Shown piece after piece: positions 35,701-50,354 of a stretch of DNA of 64,000 nt. The notes under the pieces are model-generated. The model had not been told where the DNA came from, searched no databases, and saw nothing but the letters and a program-made list of their open reading frames with translations. A program made the translations under genes and the position numbers. Numbering within the stretch: the first letter of the stretch is position 1; each line of letters begins with the position of its first letter. Source of the stretch: Sorex araneus (Eukaryota > Chordata > Mammalia > Eulipotyphla > Soricidae); assembly GCF_027595985.1 (NCBI RefSeq), contig NC_073305.1, positions 165,134,475-165,198,474 on the forward strand, given 5' to 3'.

Positions 35701-36219
35701 TCTAAGTGCTGCTTGTCTTGTTTTTACACGCACAACCCTGCTCTTTGGCCTCCTGGTTATACCACACACATGTGACTCTTCCTGTTTAAACACACACATA
35801 GGTACTGGTACTTTACTTTGCCTTTTGGAGTGGCACTCCAAAAGGTTAATTTTTAAAAAAAATTTTATTAGTCAATCACCGTGAGGTACAAACTTTCGTG
35901 CTTGTTGCCTTGCAAGCGGCCGACCCGGGTTCGATTCCCAGCATCCCATATGGTCCCCTGAGCACCGCCAGGGGTAATTCCTGAGTACAGAGCCAGGATT
36001 AACGGCTGTGCATTGCCAGGTGTGACCCAAAAAGCAAAAAATAAATAAATAAATAAAAAAGAACAAACTTTTGTGCTTGCGTTTCAGTCATACAATGATC
36101 GAATACCCATTCCTCCACCAGTGCCCATTCTCCACCACCAATGATCCCAGCATCCCTCCCACCACCCACACCCCGTCACCTCCACCCTACCCTGCCTCTG
36201 TGGCAGGGCATTCCCTTTT

Positions 36220-36253
<34 letters not shown>

Positions 36254-39200
36254 TTTGGGTGTTGTGGTTTGCAGTAGAGGTATTAAGTGGCCGTCATGTT
36301 TGGTCTATAGTCTACTTTCAGCTCACATCTCCCATCTTGAGTGGGCCCTCCAAGGACCCTTTACTTGGTGGTTTCTTCTCTATCTGAGCTGTCCAAAAGG
36401 TTAATTTTAAGTCATTTTATTTTGGCTTAGGTTGTGACAATATTGCATGAACAGGGATCAAGAAAATGATGACTTAAATCAAAGCCAGGGGGATAGGAGC
36501 ATAATATAATAGGCAGTCACTAACCCTTGTCATTGACACGGGCAGCTTGTTCTTCAAACAAAATAAAACTTTTTTGGGACCAGAGAGGTAGTCCAGGAGA
36601 GCTTACCTTTCAGGTAGCTGACCCCATTTTAATCCTGATCACTACCATGTCCCCCTCTGGTGACCAAGAATAACCAGAGGGTCCCCCAGGCCTCCTGAGC
36701 ACATCTTGGAGGTCCTAGCTCCCCTTCCCCATAGACAAATGAATTTTTTTAAAGCAGAGCTCAAGAGATAGTAGAATGGATAAGGCTTTCGCCTGGCTTG
36801 TGAGCAACGCCAGTTCAATCCCCAGCACTAAATATGATCGCCTGAACCCCACCAGGAGTGATCCTGAGCACAGAGCCAGGAGTAGCCCCTGAACAACAAT
36901 GATATAGTATGGCCCCCAAAGCAAATAAATATATTTTTTTAAAAAAACAGGATGTAGGGGCTGGAGCAATAGCACAGCGGGTAAGGCATTTGCCTTGCAT
37001 GCGGCTGACCCAGGTTCAATTCCCAGCATCCCATATGGTCCCCCAAGCACTGCCAGTGGTAATTCCTGAGTGCAGAGCCAGGAGTAACCACTGTGCATCA
37101 CTGGGTGTGACCCAAAAAGAAAAAAAAACCAGAATGTAAATAAATCAAAAGTCCATAGGCTTCCATATAGAGGGCAGGGGTTAGGAGGAGGAGAGGGGAT
37201 GGAGACAGATAACCAGAAGTCATGGGCACTGTAGGGAGATAGAGAAGCCAGAGACCACGTGGAGGGTGGTGATGGGGATGGAAAGAAGAAGTTGGATGTA
37301 GGGTTAAAGCTTGGAGTTAGCACTAGCAGATTTGCTGATTTATAGAATTTGGAAGAAAGGGGAAAAAGGAAGGAACCTAAACTTTGTTTTGTTTGGGGGC
37401 CACACCCAGTGGTGCTCAGAGCTTACTTCTTAGTATGTACTTAGGGATTCCCCCCTGGCAGGGGTGAGGGGGCCATATGGGGTGCTGGGGATTGAAACTG
37501 GGTCAGCCAAGTGCAAGGCAAATACCCTGCTCACTGCACTATCACTCCAGGCCACGTTGGCTTTTAGTTTTGGTTTGGTTTTAGCCAAATCGGGCGGTGC
37601 TCAGGGCTCACTCCTGACTCTGTGCTCAGGGCGCATTCCTGGTGGAGCTCAGGTGACCATGTGGAGTGCCACGGACTGAACCTGGCCTGGCCACATGTAA
37701 GGCGAATGCCCTCCCCGCTGTACTATCTCTCAGATCCCCAAGAGGAAATCTAGATTTGTAACAAACAGTTTGGTTTGTTGTCCTTTTCTGTCAATTCTTA
37801 GACATTTTGATAGTCCTTTTTTATAGGTGGCATCGAAAACATGCCATCCTTATTTTGTTTAGGATTGAATTACTTTTTTTAGTAGATAGAACCTTAGCAA
37901 AATAAGAGTGACACTGGAGTTCTCATCAATTGCAGACACTGGCATTCTGAACGAAGTTTCTGTGTGTTTCTCTTTAGATTTGTTCAAGACTGGTTTTCAG
38001 AACGGATGCAAGTGGCCAACGCGGACTTCTCGACAGTCTTGCCGCGCTCCATCTCTCTCTACATCTTTTCCTTCCTGAATCCCAAGGATCTGTGTGCGGC
38101 TGCACAAGTCAGCTGGCCCTGGAGATTCCTCACTGAGCAGGTCATTTCCCAGGACTCAGAACGAATCTAAATATCATCTGTCCGGAGGATCTGGGGTAGC
38201 CCCCTTTCCCGAAGACAGCAGCTTAGGGGATCCGAGCCATAAACTGATCCTGACTCAGGAAAAGGGGAGCGATCGAATCCAGAAATGCATTTCATTAATT
38301 AAGGACTATTGGTTGAGGGTCTTCCTTCGCATGGGACCAACTCGGCTCCATCTCCATCACCACCACACCCAGTGGTGCGCAGGGACTGTTCAAGGCTCTG
38401 TGCTCAGAGGTCTCTCCCGGCACATGTAAAGCAGGTGCCTTAACTCCTTTACTGTCTCTCCAACAACTCGTATGTTGAATTATTTCAAGAACACTTAAGT
38501 AAGCCTGGCTAAAGAAGCCTGACTTTTTGGAAAAAGGGATATTTACAATTTATTTTTCATAGACCCAGGTTCGATTCCTCCGCCCCTCTCGGAGAGCCTG
38601 GCAAGCTACCGAGAGTATCTCGCCCGCACGGCAGAGCCTGGCAAGCTACCCATGGCGTATTCGATATGCCAAAAACAGTAACAACAAGTCTCCAAAAAAA
38701 AAAATGGAGATGTTACTGGTACCCGATCGAGTAAATCGATGAGTAACAGAATGACAGTGACAGTGACAGTGATTCTATTTTAGCCATGATAACTCACCTT
38801 GAACTGATTTCTCTTTGGCTGACATCTGTCTAACGTTAGTCTAAATCTTCAGTGTCATCTGTCACTAATTAGAAAAGTGCTCCTGGGGGCCGGAGTGTTA
38901 GTACAGCGGGGAGGGCGTGTGCCTTGTACATGGCTGAGCTGGCTTCGATTCCCTGGCATCCCATATGGTCCTCCGAGCAACACCAGGACTAATTCCTTAG
39001 CATCGCTGAGTGTGACCTAAAAAAGCCAAAAAAAAAAAAAAGATAAGTGCTTCTGGCCTACTTGTTATTTTCATTTGTTTGTTTCGTACTTTTGAGACTA
39101 CTGTACTCGGGGCTAACTCTTGGCTCTGTGCTCAAGGATCGTTCCTGGTGGTACTCCGGGGACCTTATGGGGTGCTGGGCATCAGATCTGTGTTGACCAC

Positions 39201-42200
39201 ATGTAGGTAAAATGCTTTGCTCTCTGTTGTCTCTGTAGTTCTCCGGCCTGTATTTTCTTTCTTTTTTTTTTTTTAATTTTTACTGAATCACCATGTTGAA
39301 AGTTACAAAGTTCTCAGGTTTATGTCTCAGTTATACAATATTCAAACACCCATCCCTTCACTAGTGCCCATATTCCACCACCAAAACCCCCAGTATACCC
39401 CCCGCCCCCCAACCCCCAACTGTATAACTGATGAATTTCACTTCATTTTCTCTTTACCTTGATTACGTTCCATATTTCAACACAAAACTCACTATTGTTG
39501 TTGGAATTTCCCCCCAAGAAAGACAGCCCTACTACCAAGGAAACATTTGATAATTAGTTTTCCATTAAAAGATGGTATGTTTTCAGTTTTTAGAAAAGGT
39601 CGCTCGGCCTCACGGTTCGGAGTTGTCCCAGTCCCGCATCCCGGAGCCATGTTAGTTGCTGCTCAGTGTCGCCGGGGCTCCATCTGGAGAGGGTGTGGTG
39701 GCTGCACCTTCTCCGTCTGGATCCCCGGTGTTACTGGCCTGGTTTTGGGTCCGGAGCATTCTCCGGACCGGCCCATATTTTCATTTAAAGTATTTAATCC
39801 AGGGACTGGCTAGATAGCTCAAAGAGGTAGAACACAGACGTTGTTTGTGGAAGGCCCAGGTGCACCCAGTGGTACCCCACTGCTGCACCACACTTTCAGG
39901 AGCAACCCACTCTCCATGCTACCCTTGCACCTAACCAGCAGCAACACCCAAGTATCACTGGGTATGGCCAAAAAGCAAAACTATATATACATACACACGC
40001 GTACATACACACATACACACATATACATGCACAAACACAGAGAGCATCTCTGCAATACAAATACAGACATACAGGCATACTTTTCATATGAACTAGTAAT
40101 CTAAGCTGCATCTCATTTCTTGCATGGCTTGGGGTTGAGTTTCTGGTATCAGAGAATCACTAGCTCTCTATGGAAGGGCCATGTGCCAGAGTCTCCTGTG
40201 AGCACCGGGCTTGGACTAGGAGCCAGTCTTGATGCTTGTTTTCTGTCTTTTAACTTTACATTTCTTCGCCCTTCTAGTTAGGGATATGTCCTGTAGATAG
40301 GAAAAGGTCTTATAATTGTGTTCACATTTGACAGTAGTTCCTTTTAGCTGAGTTGGTAGTCAATTTACATAGATGCAAATCCTGATTGAGCTAGTTTTAA
40401 TCTTCTAACTTTCATCATCATCATCATCCCATTGATTGTTGATTTTCTCGAGTGGTCTCAGTAACGTCTCCATTTGTCCTAGCCCTGAGATTTTAGAAGC
40501 CTCTCTTTACTCATCCTTCCCAATTGTGCCTCATTGGAGGCTCTTTCAGGGTCAGGGGAATGAGACACATCATTGTTACTGGTTTTGGCATATGAATACA
40601 CCACGGGGAGTTTACTAGGCTCTCCTATGTGGGTAGAAAACTCTCGGTAGCTTTTCAGGTTCTCTGAGAGGGAGAACTAGGCTTCCGGGAGCTTGGTTTT
40701 ATAGTCTTTTGATGTTGGCCGTGGATGGGATTACACAGCACCGGGGGCAGCTTTTGGGTGTGATCGCCTAGCTACTGGAAAATGGGGGATCTGAGTGGAA
40801 GAGGCTCAGTCCTGATCCGAGCAGGCTTGGAGATCTCAGCCCTGGGTCCTGCACACCTGGGTTCCTCTGCTGGTTCCTTCATGGGTGAGGCTGATCCAAA
40901 TGTATGGAGAGGGGTCTTGAGCATGGCTGTAGCTGAGTTCTGGAGGTCTTCAACTCCGGGGCTCTGTTCGGGGCAGGGAGGGAAACTCAGCCCATCTCCT
41001 CTGAGGGACCCTGGTGAAGACAGCCAGGCGCGGGAGCGAGAGACTCTCTGCAAGAGAGTCTTCTAACCTTATGATTTTTTTTTTAGCTGATCATATTTCT
41101 TTCCTCTCCCTGTTTTCTCTGGAATAGTTACATTTTTTTGTTATTAATTATTATTTAGCAGCTGTTTCATGGCTACCATAGTAATTGCAGCACAATTCCT
41201 AGTGTTGTAATTATTAGCGACTTCTGATAATTGCAGGGGTCCTTAACTCTATGGCTCTCCACACCCACTTTCTTTTTTTCTGGTTTTTTTTTTTTTTTTT
41301 GTGAGAGGGTGTTTTGGTCAGAACCAGTGGTGCTCTGATTCTGTGCTAAGTAGTAATTCCTGGAGGTGCTTGGGGGACCATATACTGTGCTAGGGATTGA
41401 GCCAGGGTTCGCTGTGTGGAGCCTGGTGCCTTGACCCCTCTGCTGTCTCTCTGTCCCTACCCGCTTTCTCTGTTTTTGCTATCAGATGTTTTAGATTTAT
41501 ATGTGCTGATATGAGACACAAGCATGCTGTCTTGTTGATTCACTTCTAAGTATTTATTAATTTTAAGGCCTGAGATATAGTACAGTAGGTAGCACACTTG
41601 CCCTGCATGCTGTATGATCCCTGGTTTGATCGCCAGGACCACACATATTCCCCAAAGCCCTTTCAGGAGTGATCATTGAGCACAGAAAGCACTGAACATG
41701 ACCAGGTATGACCGCCCCCACAAACAAACAAAAGTTGTTGCAATAATTTTGTAATATATCATTGTGCAAGATTCAGATATGCATTGTTACAATACAATTT
41801 TTATAAACAGTACATAAATTTTACCATTAAGGCATAGTTCCATGCTTACCATACTTCTACCCACTTAGTCCTCTTTTGTAGTTTTATGGCAACCACTAAT
41901 TTGGCATTGTAGTCTAAGACTAGATTTCTGTTTTATTTAGTCCATTCATCTGCTTATATAATATCACTTATGAGTATTTGCCTTTATCCATCTAAATTAT
42001 TTAACTTATAATACCCTCGTAGTGCACCCATTTTTGTTGCAAATGGCAGGTGTTTTTTTTTTTTCATATATACATAGTTGCATAAGCACAGCGGGTAGGG
42101 CATTTGCCTTGCACGCAGCAGACCCAGGTTCGATTCCTCTGTCCCTCTCGGAGAGCCCGGCAAGCTACCAAGAGTATCTTGCCCTCACGGCAGAGACTAG

Positions 42201-45200
42201 CAAGCTACCTGTGGCGTATTCAATATGCCAAAAATAGTAACAAGTCTCAGAATGGAGATGTTACTGGTGCCCGCTCGAGCAATTCGATGAGCAATGGGAT
42301 GACAGTCATACAGTGGTACAGTGATAGTTGCATTACATTCCATTGCACAATCCAAGCATATATTTTATTGTTAATTGATTAATTTTTGTTGAGTCACCAT
42401 GAGATACAGTTACAAAGCTTTTATGATCAGGTTTCAGCCATACAGTGTACCGATATCCATCACTCCACCAGTGTACATTTCCCATCAGCAATGTCCCCAG
42501 TATCCCTCCTGCCACTCCCTCTCCACCCCTCCCCCCCAAAGCCTGCCTCTATGGCAGGTACTTTTCTTTGTCTCTCTCTCGCCCCTCTCCCCTCTCTACT
42601 TGTGGGCATTATGGCTTGAAATACAGATACCAAACATCATGTTTGGTTATTTACCCACTTTCAGCACACATCTCCCATCTAGGGCAATCACTTGCAACCA
42701 TCGTTGTCATAGTGGCCCCTTCTCTAGTCCAACTGTCCAACTGCCCTCTCTCCCAGCTTCCAACTGTGGACAATCTTCCTGGCCCTCGTTTCTACTGTCC
42801 CTGCATGTTAGTCTCATAATATGTTTTCTCTTTTATGTCCCACAAATGAGTGCAATTATTCCATGTCTGTCCCTCTTCCTGACTTATTTCACTCAGTATG
42901 ATGCTCTCCATGTCCATCCATTTATATGCAAATTCATGAGATCACTTTATTTTTCCTAACAGCCGAATAGTATTCTATTGTGTACATGTACTACAGTTTC
43001 CTTAACCATTTGTCTGTTCTCAGATTGTTTTCAGGTTCTGGGTATTGTGAATAGTACTTCAATAAACATACAAGTGCAGATGTCATTTCTGCTTTGTGTT
43101 TTTGCACCCCAGGTGTAGAGTCCCGGAAGTGGTGTTGCTGGGTTTTGTGGAATCTTAGCTTCTCATGTTTTGAGAAGTGCCCACTTTGTTTTTCAAAAAG
43201 AGTAGACCAGTTGGCATTCCCACCACAATGAGTGAGAGTCTCTTTCTCACTGCATCCGAACCAGCACTGGTTGTTCTTGCTCTTTTGAATGTGTGCCAGT
43301 CTCTGTGGTGTGAGATGCTATCTCATTGTTTTGATTTGCATCTCCCTGATGGTTAACACGATAGAGCATCTTTTCATGTGCCTTTTGGAAATTTGTGTTT
43401 CTTTTTTTGAGGATCAAACACATATTTTAAAAGTGATAAGTTTACAGGACTCTGATAGTCTTATTTATTTATTTTTGTGCCAGGAACAACTCTGGGCCTC
43501 ATATTTGTGAAGCATGTGTTCTACGGCTGAGCTAGGTTTTAAGACACATGGCGTTTGTTTTCTATAGTCTATATTTGTTTATAAGTAGCCACAAAATTAC
43601 TTTTCTGTTGTTCTTTGCACTCTTCTGTTTTAGAGTTTCTATTGAGGATTATTTGCCTATGGAGTCTCCTTACTAGTATTGTTTTTTGAGTGTGATCTGC
43701 TGCTGACAAATTCTCTTTTACCTTTCGTTTGTGTGGAAATGTCTATTTTGATTCCGTGTGTGAAGACCATTTTCAGTGGGAATTTGAATTCTAGGTTAAC
43801 AGTTAAATTTCTTTCATTTTAATTTCATGTGGTGCCAGGGGCCTCACAGATGCAAGGCATGTGCTCTACCACCGAGACACTGAGACACATCTCTAGCAGG
43901 GAGGCATATACTGCAGTTTACAAGGGCTACTCCTGGCTCTGTACTAAGAATTACTCCTGGTGGTGTTCAGGGAACTGTGGGTTACTGAGAATTGACCCTC
44001 TTGCATATAAAGCATGCATTCAGCCCATCAAGGAGGTACTTCTCTGGGTGTTAGCAGTTAATTATATATATATATATATGTGTGTGTGTATTTATATGTG
44101 TGTGTATATATATACACACACAGCACTGTAGCACTGTCATCCCTTTGTTCATCGATTTGCTCGAGTGGGCACCAGTAACATCTCCACTGTGAGACTTGTT
44201 GTTAACTGCTTTTGGTGTATCGAATACACCATGGATAGCTTGCCAGGCTCTGCCGTGCAGGCTGGATACTCTTGGTAGTTTGCCAGGCTCTCTGAGAGGG
44301 ACGGAGGAATCAGACCCAATCACTGTGTGCAAGGCAAACGCCATATGGAAATATTACATTACTCTCTGTGTCCTTTGTTGAAAAGTCATGGCTTGCACAA
44401 TTGTTTCTCCACACACACACACGCTCCCACCCTGCTTTCTGTCTCTTTTGTGCTGTTACTGCAATGATTGGGAGTCACATTCAGTTGTGGTGCTCTGCCT
44501 ATTCCAGTTGTCCTGCTCACTGGGGATTGCTTCAATAATCATATACTTGTTTATGATTTTTTAGGCAATATTTCTGTTGCAGTGATACTCCTGCTGCAGT
44601 GCTCCGACATCTTTAAGGGTTGCACATGTCAGTCTCTGTGATCACACATGCCTGTCTTCAGCAGGCTGAAGATTTCATACTCACTTCTTATCTTTAGCAA
44701 TTCTATTATGATGTACTTGGAGGGGGATGTATTGTATGTACATGTGTTCTCATGCATGTATGAATATCTTTTTGTTTTTGTTTTTTTATGTTTTCCAGTG
44801 GGTTTTGAACCAGATTTATTATATTTGTTTGTTTCAATTTTTGTTTTTATTTTGAGTGACACTGGTAGGGCTCAGGGGCTACTCCCAGCCCGTGCTCAGG
44901 GGTCATCCCTTGCATTGGTCAGTGTTGGAACCTGGAGGTTTCCATCATGTGAAGCACATACTCCAGGTCATGGAGCTATCTGTACAGTCCCTAAATCTGA
45001 GACTTAATGCATTCTATTTCTTAATTTTGAAAATGCCCCACACATTGTTTCTCTACGTATGGCTTCTGCTCCACTGTCTTTTTTCTTCCTGGGATTCTAG
45101 TACTTGTGTATATTCCTAATTTACTGCGGACCATTAAGTTTAGCTTTTCCTTATATGTATTTTCCATCTTTCTGTTTCAGTATTTCAGTCTGTATTTTCT

Positions 45201-48200
45201 TCCAGCCTTTCAGTTCATTAATTATCTTTTTGGCTGGATTCTAATTTTTTTAAACCCACCTATTGAGTTCTAAATTCTAGTTATTATATTTTTTCAGTTT
45301 TAGAATGTTGATTTTTATCCTTTAGCCAAAACTTTCCACCCAGCTATTTAATTTCTTAGACATATTAATTATAGGTTTCTTTCAAAGTTCGTGCCTGATA
45401 ATTACAATGTCTTAAGAGTCTCTTCTGAGGATCTTTCTCTATTTGCTAACAGCCAGAAGAAGAAACAAACAGTGCTCTGTCGGTGTGCCTGATTTATTTT
45501 TGATTGAGTACGAGATATTGAATGTCTAAAATTCTTCACTGCTTGTTCATATGATAATTTGAATTTCTGGATGTTGGTTTTTTTCCTTCAGAAATAATTT
45601 ACTTTGCTCCTGGTATTTGGTTAGGTTAGAAATAGGTCACCTAAATTCAATTGGGGAATGAGATATTCCAAAGCTATTCTCACTCCACATGATAATTTCT
45701 TTAGTGCTTTATATACTAACCAAAGAGGATCTCAATGGAAATTCTGACGTGATATTGATCCGCACTCTTTAGAGGGGCCTAAATTTCAATTATTTATTCT
45801 TCCTTGTGAGAATATCTAAAATCCTTTATTGCTTCTAAGCTTTGTAGCCATAATTTTTAGTTGTTTCTCCGCTTAAGATTGATTTTGAAGCCTTTAAATG
45901 TCTAGAAGTAAAAGTGATGACAAGTGTCAGACCTTCCTCTTGAGCTTACACTTTCTCTGCCTTGGTCAAACCACTTCTTGTAAGTGTTGACAGGTCTGTT
46001 ACGTCTTTCAACATTTAAAAAATATTTTGTATTATGTTTGGTTAGATTGAACCACATGGACTTTGCTGTTCTCATAAATCAAAACTGGTCACATCTTGGA
46101 TCATACAGATCAAAATTCTCAGTAAGATGGTAATCTGAAGCAAACTACTTATAGCACCATTGTTAGAAGCAGAATTCTCAATCTATAGAGGTAAAGTGAT
46201 CAAATGCTATGGGCACTCTGGATAAGAGTATAAAGATGCCTACATTCACACCTAATATCTATGTTTAGCAAATAATTTTTTCCTATTGAATACTGCATGC
46301 TTCTTATTTCTCAAAGTCAAGTTTAGAGAGCAAGTCAATTTCACTAGAAATCTCAACATAGGGGCAATAGTACAGTGGGTAGGGTGTTTGCCTTGCACAT
46401 GGCAGACCTCGGTTTGATCACCCACATTCCATATGGTCCTACAAGTACCACTAGGAGTAATTTATTTATGAGTGTAGAGCCAGGAGTAACCCCTGAACTT
46501 CTCCAGGTGTGGCCTCAAACCAAACCACACAAAAACAAAACCAAACCAAGAAATAAATAACCAAGAATCTTAATATAGTCACTGTCACTGTCATCCCGTT
46601 GTTCATAGATTTGCTCAAGCAGCCACCAGTAACGTCTCCATTGTGAGACTTATTGTTACTGTTTTGGCATGTTGAATACACCATGGGTAGCTTGCCAGGC
46701 TCTTCCATGGGGACGAGATACTCTTGGTAGTTTGCCGGGCTCTTCGAGAGGGGCGGAGGAATCAAACCCAGGTCAGTCGAGTGCAAGGCAAACACCCTAC
46801 CGGCTGTGCTATCACTCCAGCCCCTCAATATAGTAAAAACCAAAATTATCCATGTACTTGAAAATGTGAGTTCTAGGAAGCTGTACTTAAAATATTTCGG
46901 GCTGGGATGGGGATTTGGGCCACCCCTGGCTGTGCTCAGGTCTTCCTTCTGGCTCTCTGCTCAGGAATCACTCCTGGCAGTGCTTAGAGGGGATATAACA
47001 TATGGTGCCCAGAATCAACTGAAATCAGGTAAATGCAAAGTTTCTAACCCCTTATGTTTTAAACCCATCCCTCCCTTTTCTTTTTTCTGAAGGATTGCTT
47101 ATGGAGGCCCAAATGCATCAAGTTTGGGTGGTTCCTGCCCTATACACCAACAGATAAAGAGTACGGTGCTTGGAAGCATCATTACATCGCTTGTGTGTCC
47201 AGCTTAGACTGGCTAACACCTCGGGAAGCTGCCGCTATTTATGGGACCTTGAATGAGCCCAAAGCAGGAGATGAGGAGCTACAGGAGAGACTAAGAGAAA
47301 AGTGCCTGAGGAAAATAATTTGGGAGAACACTGCACGGCATAAGAGTGAGCGGAATTGAAAACCTTCTTTCTTAGCCAAGTTTTGTAGATATAACTGAAT
47401 GTACGTACAAATCTCTACAAGTACAATTTTTTTTTTCTGAAATGTAGGTGGTACTTCTCTAAAGACTATTCAGAACAAGTTCTATTTTTCTTTCACGACA
47501 TTTAATTCTAGTTGATGAATAAGAAAAATAATTCTTCTGTTAAAACTATAACATACCTCTATTGCAACCCTAGCTCCTCTCGGGTTTTTAAGAGTAATGT
47601 GGGGGGAAAAAAGAGGACTTATGAACACAGCAAAAAGCAAATGCCTATCTTTAAGATAAAAGCATTTGAATTAGTGAATATGGAGGGAAAATGGAGGTAT
47701 AGTAATAGGAAGAATGGCATAAAGAGAGTGTGGTAAAGGGCAAAATTGGACTTTGTGTATTTCTTGAGCCTCACCTGGTGATAGTCAGAGGCTTTGCTTG
47801 GCTCTTTGCTCAGGGGTGATCTCTGGTGTGTTTGGGGACCACCTGGGGTGCTGGGCATCCAAACCCTGATAATGCCACTTACAAGGCAAGCACCTTACCT
47901 CCTATATTCTCTCCAACTTAAAAGAACTGGGCGTTGAGGGTAAGCTTAATGTGTATGCTGATATTCATGAAAGTTATGCAATATTATCAATATTTTTTTT
48001 CTTTTTGGGTCACACCTGGAGATGCACAGGGGTCACTCCTGGCTCTGCACTGAGGAATTACCCCTGGCTGTGCTCAGGGGACCATATGGGATGCTGGGAA
48101 TCGAACCTGGGTCGGCCGCGTGCAAGGCAAACGTCCTACCCACTGTGCTATTGCTCCAGCCCCCTCAATATTTTTTTAATTGGGGGAGGGGAGAGAATGG

Positions 48201-50297
48201 CTATTTTAAACACAGGCTAGAAATAGGGAAAGGGCTTGCTTTCAGCCAAGACCCCTGATTTGCTGTGCGTGAAAGCAGTCAACAAGACTGAATTTGAATT
48301 CCCCTCCCCCCAATTTCTGGGTCCTTAAACACTGACTCCCCCTCTGTGAGAATCTAACAAATGGGAAATGGCCTGAAGCCAAGGAGAAGGGCAGAAACGG
48401 CTGCGACGCCTAATGTTGGATTCCCTGAGCTTTGTTTCTTGGCCTGAAATGCCCGTTGCTTGGCTAGCAAGTACCGAGGCTGTGAGAATGACGCATGATT
48501 GGCACGCGGCATACGGCCCTCCAGCTTCTGTTGCCGCTGCCTTTATCTATGTGGACATCACCATCAGCAGCCCAGCTGACCGATGTTTGCTTTTCAGAGA
48601 AGTTATTCAAAGTCCGGCCCCCTTGGTTGAGCGGAACCCGCTGTTCCAGATTGCTCAATTCCAAATGCCAACCGCGTCTCTCCCAGCCTGTGTGGGACCG
48701 GCAGGGCCTGCATGAAGCTTTGGAGAAACAGCTCGTTCTGGCATCCTTAGAGGCGCTGCCCTCGAGGTAAGACAACCTTTCTCTCCCAAAGCCTGAAGAG
48801 CATTGCATGATTCTCAGGACCCCTCTAGAACACATGCAGGGGTCTTGAATGATATCTCTTCTATGAATGAGCGATAGTAGCAGTTCTACAAGCACTGGGG
48901 TCAGGGGTGTTGAACATGCTTTTGGGAAGAGGGAGCTAGCTAGCATCTGAATTTGAGGTCTCGCTGCAGAGACCATCTTGTGGATGTTAGGAGATTTGCC
49001 TATGTCAAGTTCATGAACAAAACCCTTTCCAGAAAAATGTGTCTGATGGAATAAGTATTGATAGCATTATGGGGCTGGGGAGATTATGGAAGGAAGTGAA
49101 GGCATTACTCAGAAAGCCATAAGGCCCTAATAGTCCCTTGGGTGCTCCTTTTAATTTGGGGCCACACCCTCACCTACCCAGTGGTACTCAGGTATTACTT
49201 CTGGCTCTGTACTCAAGGATCACACCTGGCTGTGCTTGGGGGATCATACTCAGTGCCAGGGATGGAACTGGGGCCACCTACATGCAAAGCAAGGGCCCTA
49301 TGCCCTGTACTATCTCTCAGGCCCTCGGATATGCCTGATATTTTTGTTTTTGTTTTTTTCACTAGGTGTGTGAACAACACTTGCTCTGCACTCAGGAATT
49401 ATTCCTGGAGTGCTTGAGGGACCATATGGGGATGCTGGGGATTGAACACAAGTTGGCCATGTACTATGCTTCTTTTTAATAAGTCATGGTTAGCGGGTAG
49501 GGCGTTTGCCTTGCATGCAGCCGACCCAGGTTTGATTCCTCCATCTCTCTCAGAGATCCTGGCAAGCTACCGAGAGTATCTCACCTGCACGGCAGAGCCT
49601 GGCATGCTACCCGTGGCATATTCAGTATGCCAAAAACAGTAACAACAAGGCTTACAATGGAGACGTTACTGGTGCATACCTGAGCAAATCGATGAGCAAC
49701 GGGATGAAAGTGACACAATGATGGTTAGCCATTAAGTGTGTGGCTGCCATGGTCTTGTTTCACAGAAGCCAAGTAAATTCTAAGAGACTTGTCACCATCC
49801 CCCACATAGAGGAGGTGATGCCCCCAAAGCAGCTTTGACATAACCTGCCCAAACCCCATTTGTGGCTGTTCCCCAAAACCGCAGGGACAGACTAAGAGAG
49901 CTGCTGCCTCATCGGCAACTGAGAGGCCCAGAGAACGCAGTGGTACATACAGAGTAATATCTAAAGACCAAGTGAGGACTTTGCTGTTCTTTCTTCTTCC
50001 TTCTAGAAGCAATGTCTCTGGAAGCCGTTCCTACCCGTTATTGAAGAGCAGCTGGCGCGGGCTTTCTCCCAGTGATGATAGCACTTCGCGCACAAGCTCT
50101 CCGCACCTGATAGTCATTTCATCTCGCATTCCTGCCTATGAGGTAGCATGCGCGGGGAGTAAGCCCTCTGCCCAATCAGGATTCTTAGTCTGTTTTAGAG
50201 GAAGGAGAGCAATCCTTGGGCCATTACGTGTGTGCAAGAGATCCTTCTCCTAAAAGAGCAGTGAACTGATATAAGCAAATTTTTAGAGACCCTAACC

Positions 50298-50354
<57 letters not shown>

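Larger units (their letters stand above)
43560..45990 (-). mobile_element. Ancient L1/HAL1-type background, interrupted
   Basis: Between the SINEs, 'gctgacaaattctcttttac', 'cacctattgagttctaaatt' and 'taatttactttgctcctggt' look like antisense ancient LINE sequence. Weakly preserved. Confidence 0.4.

Noticed and set aside
48413..48715. 100-codon frame overlapping ECT2L exon 5
   Set aside because: Different frame from the exon; shadow reading.
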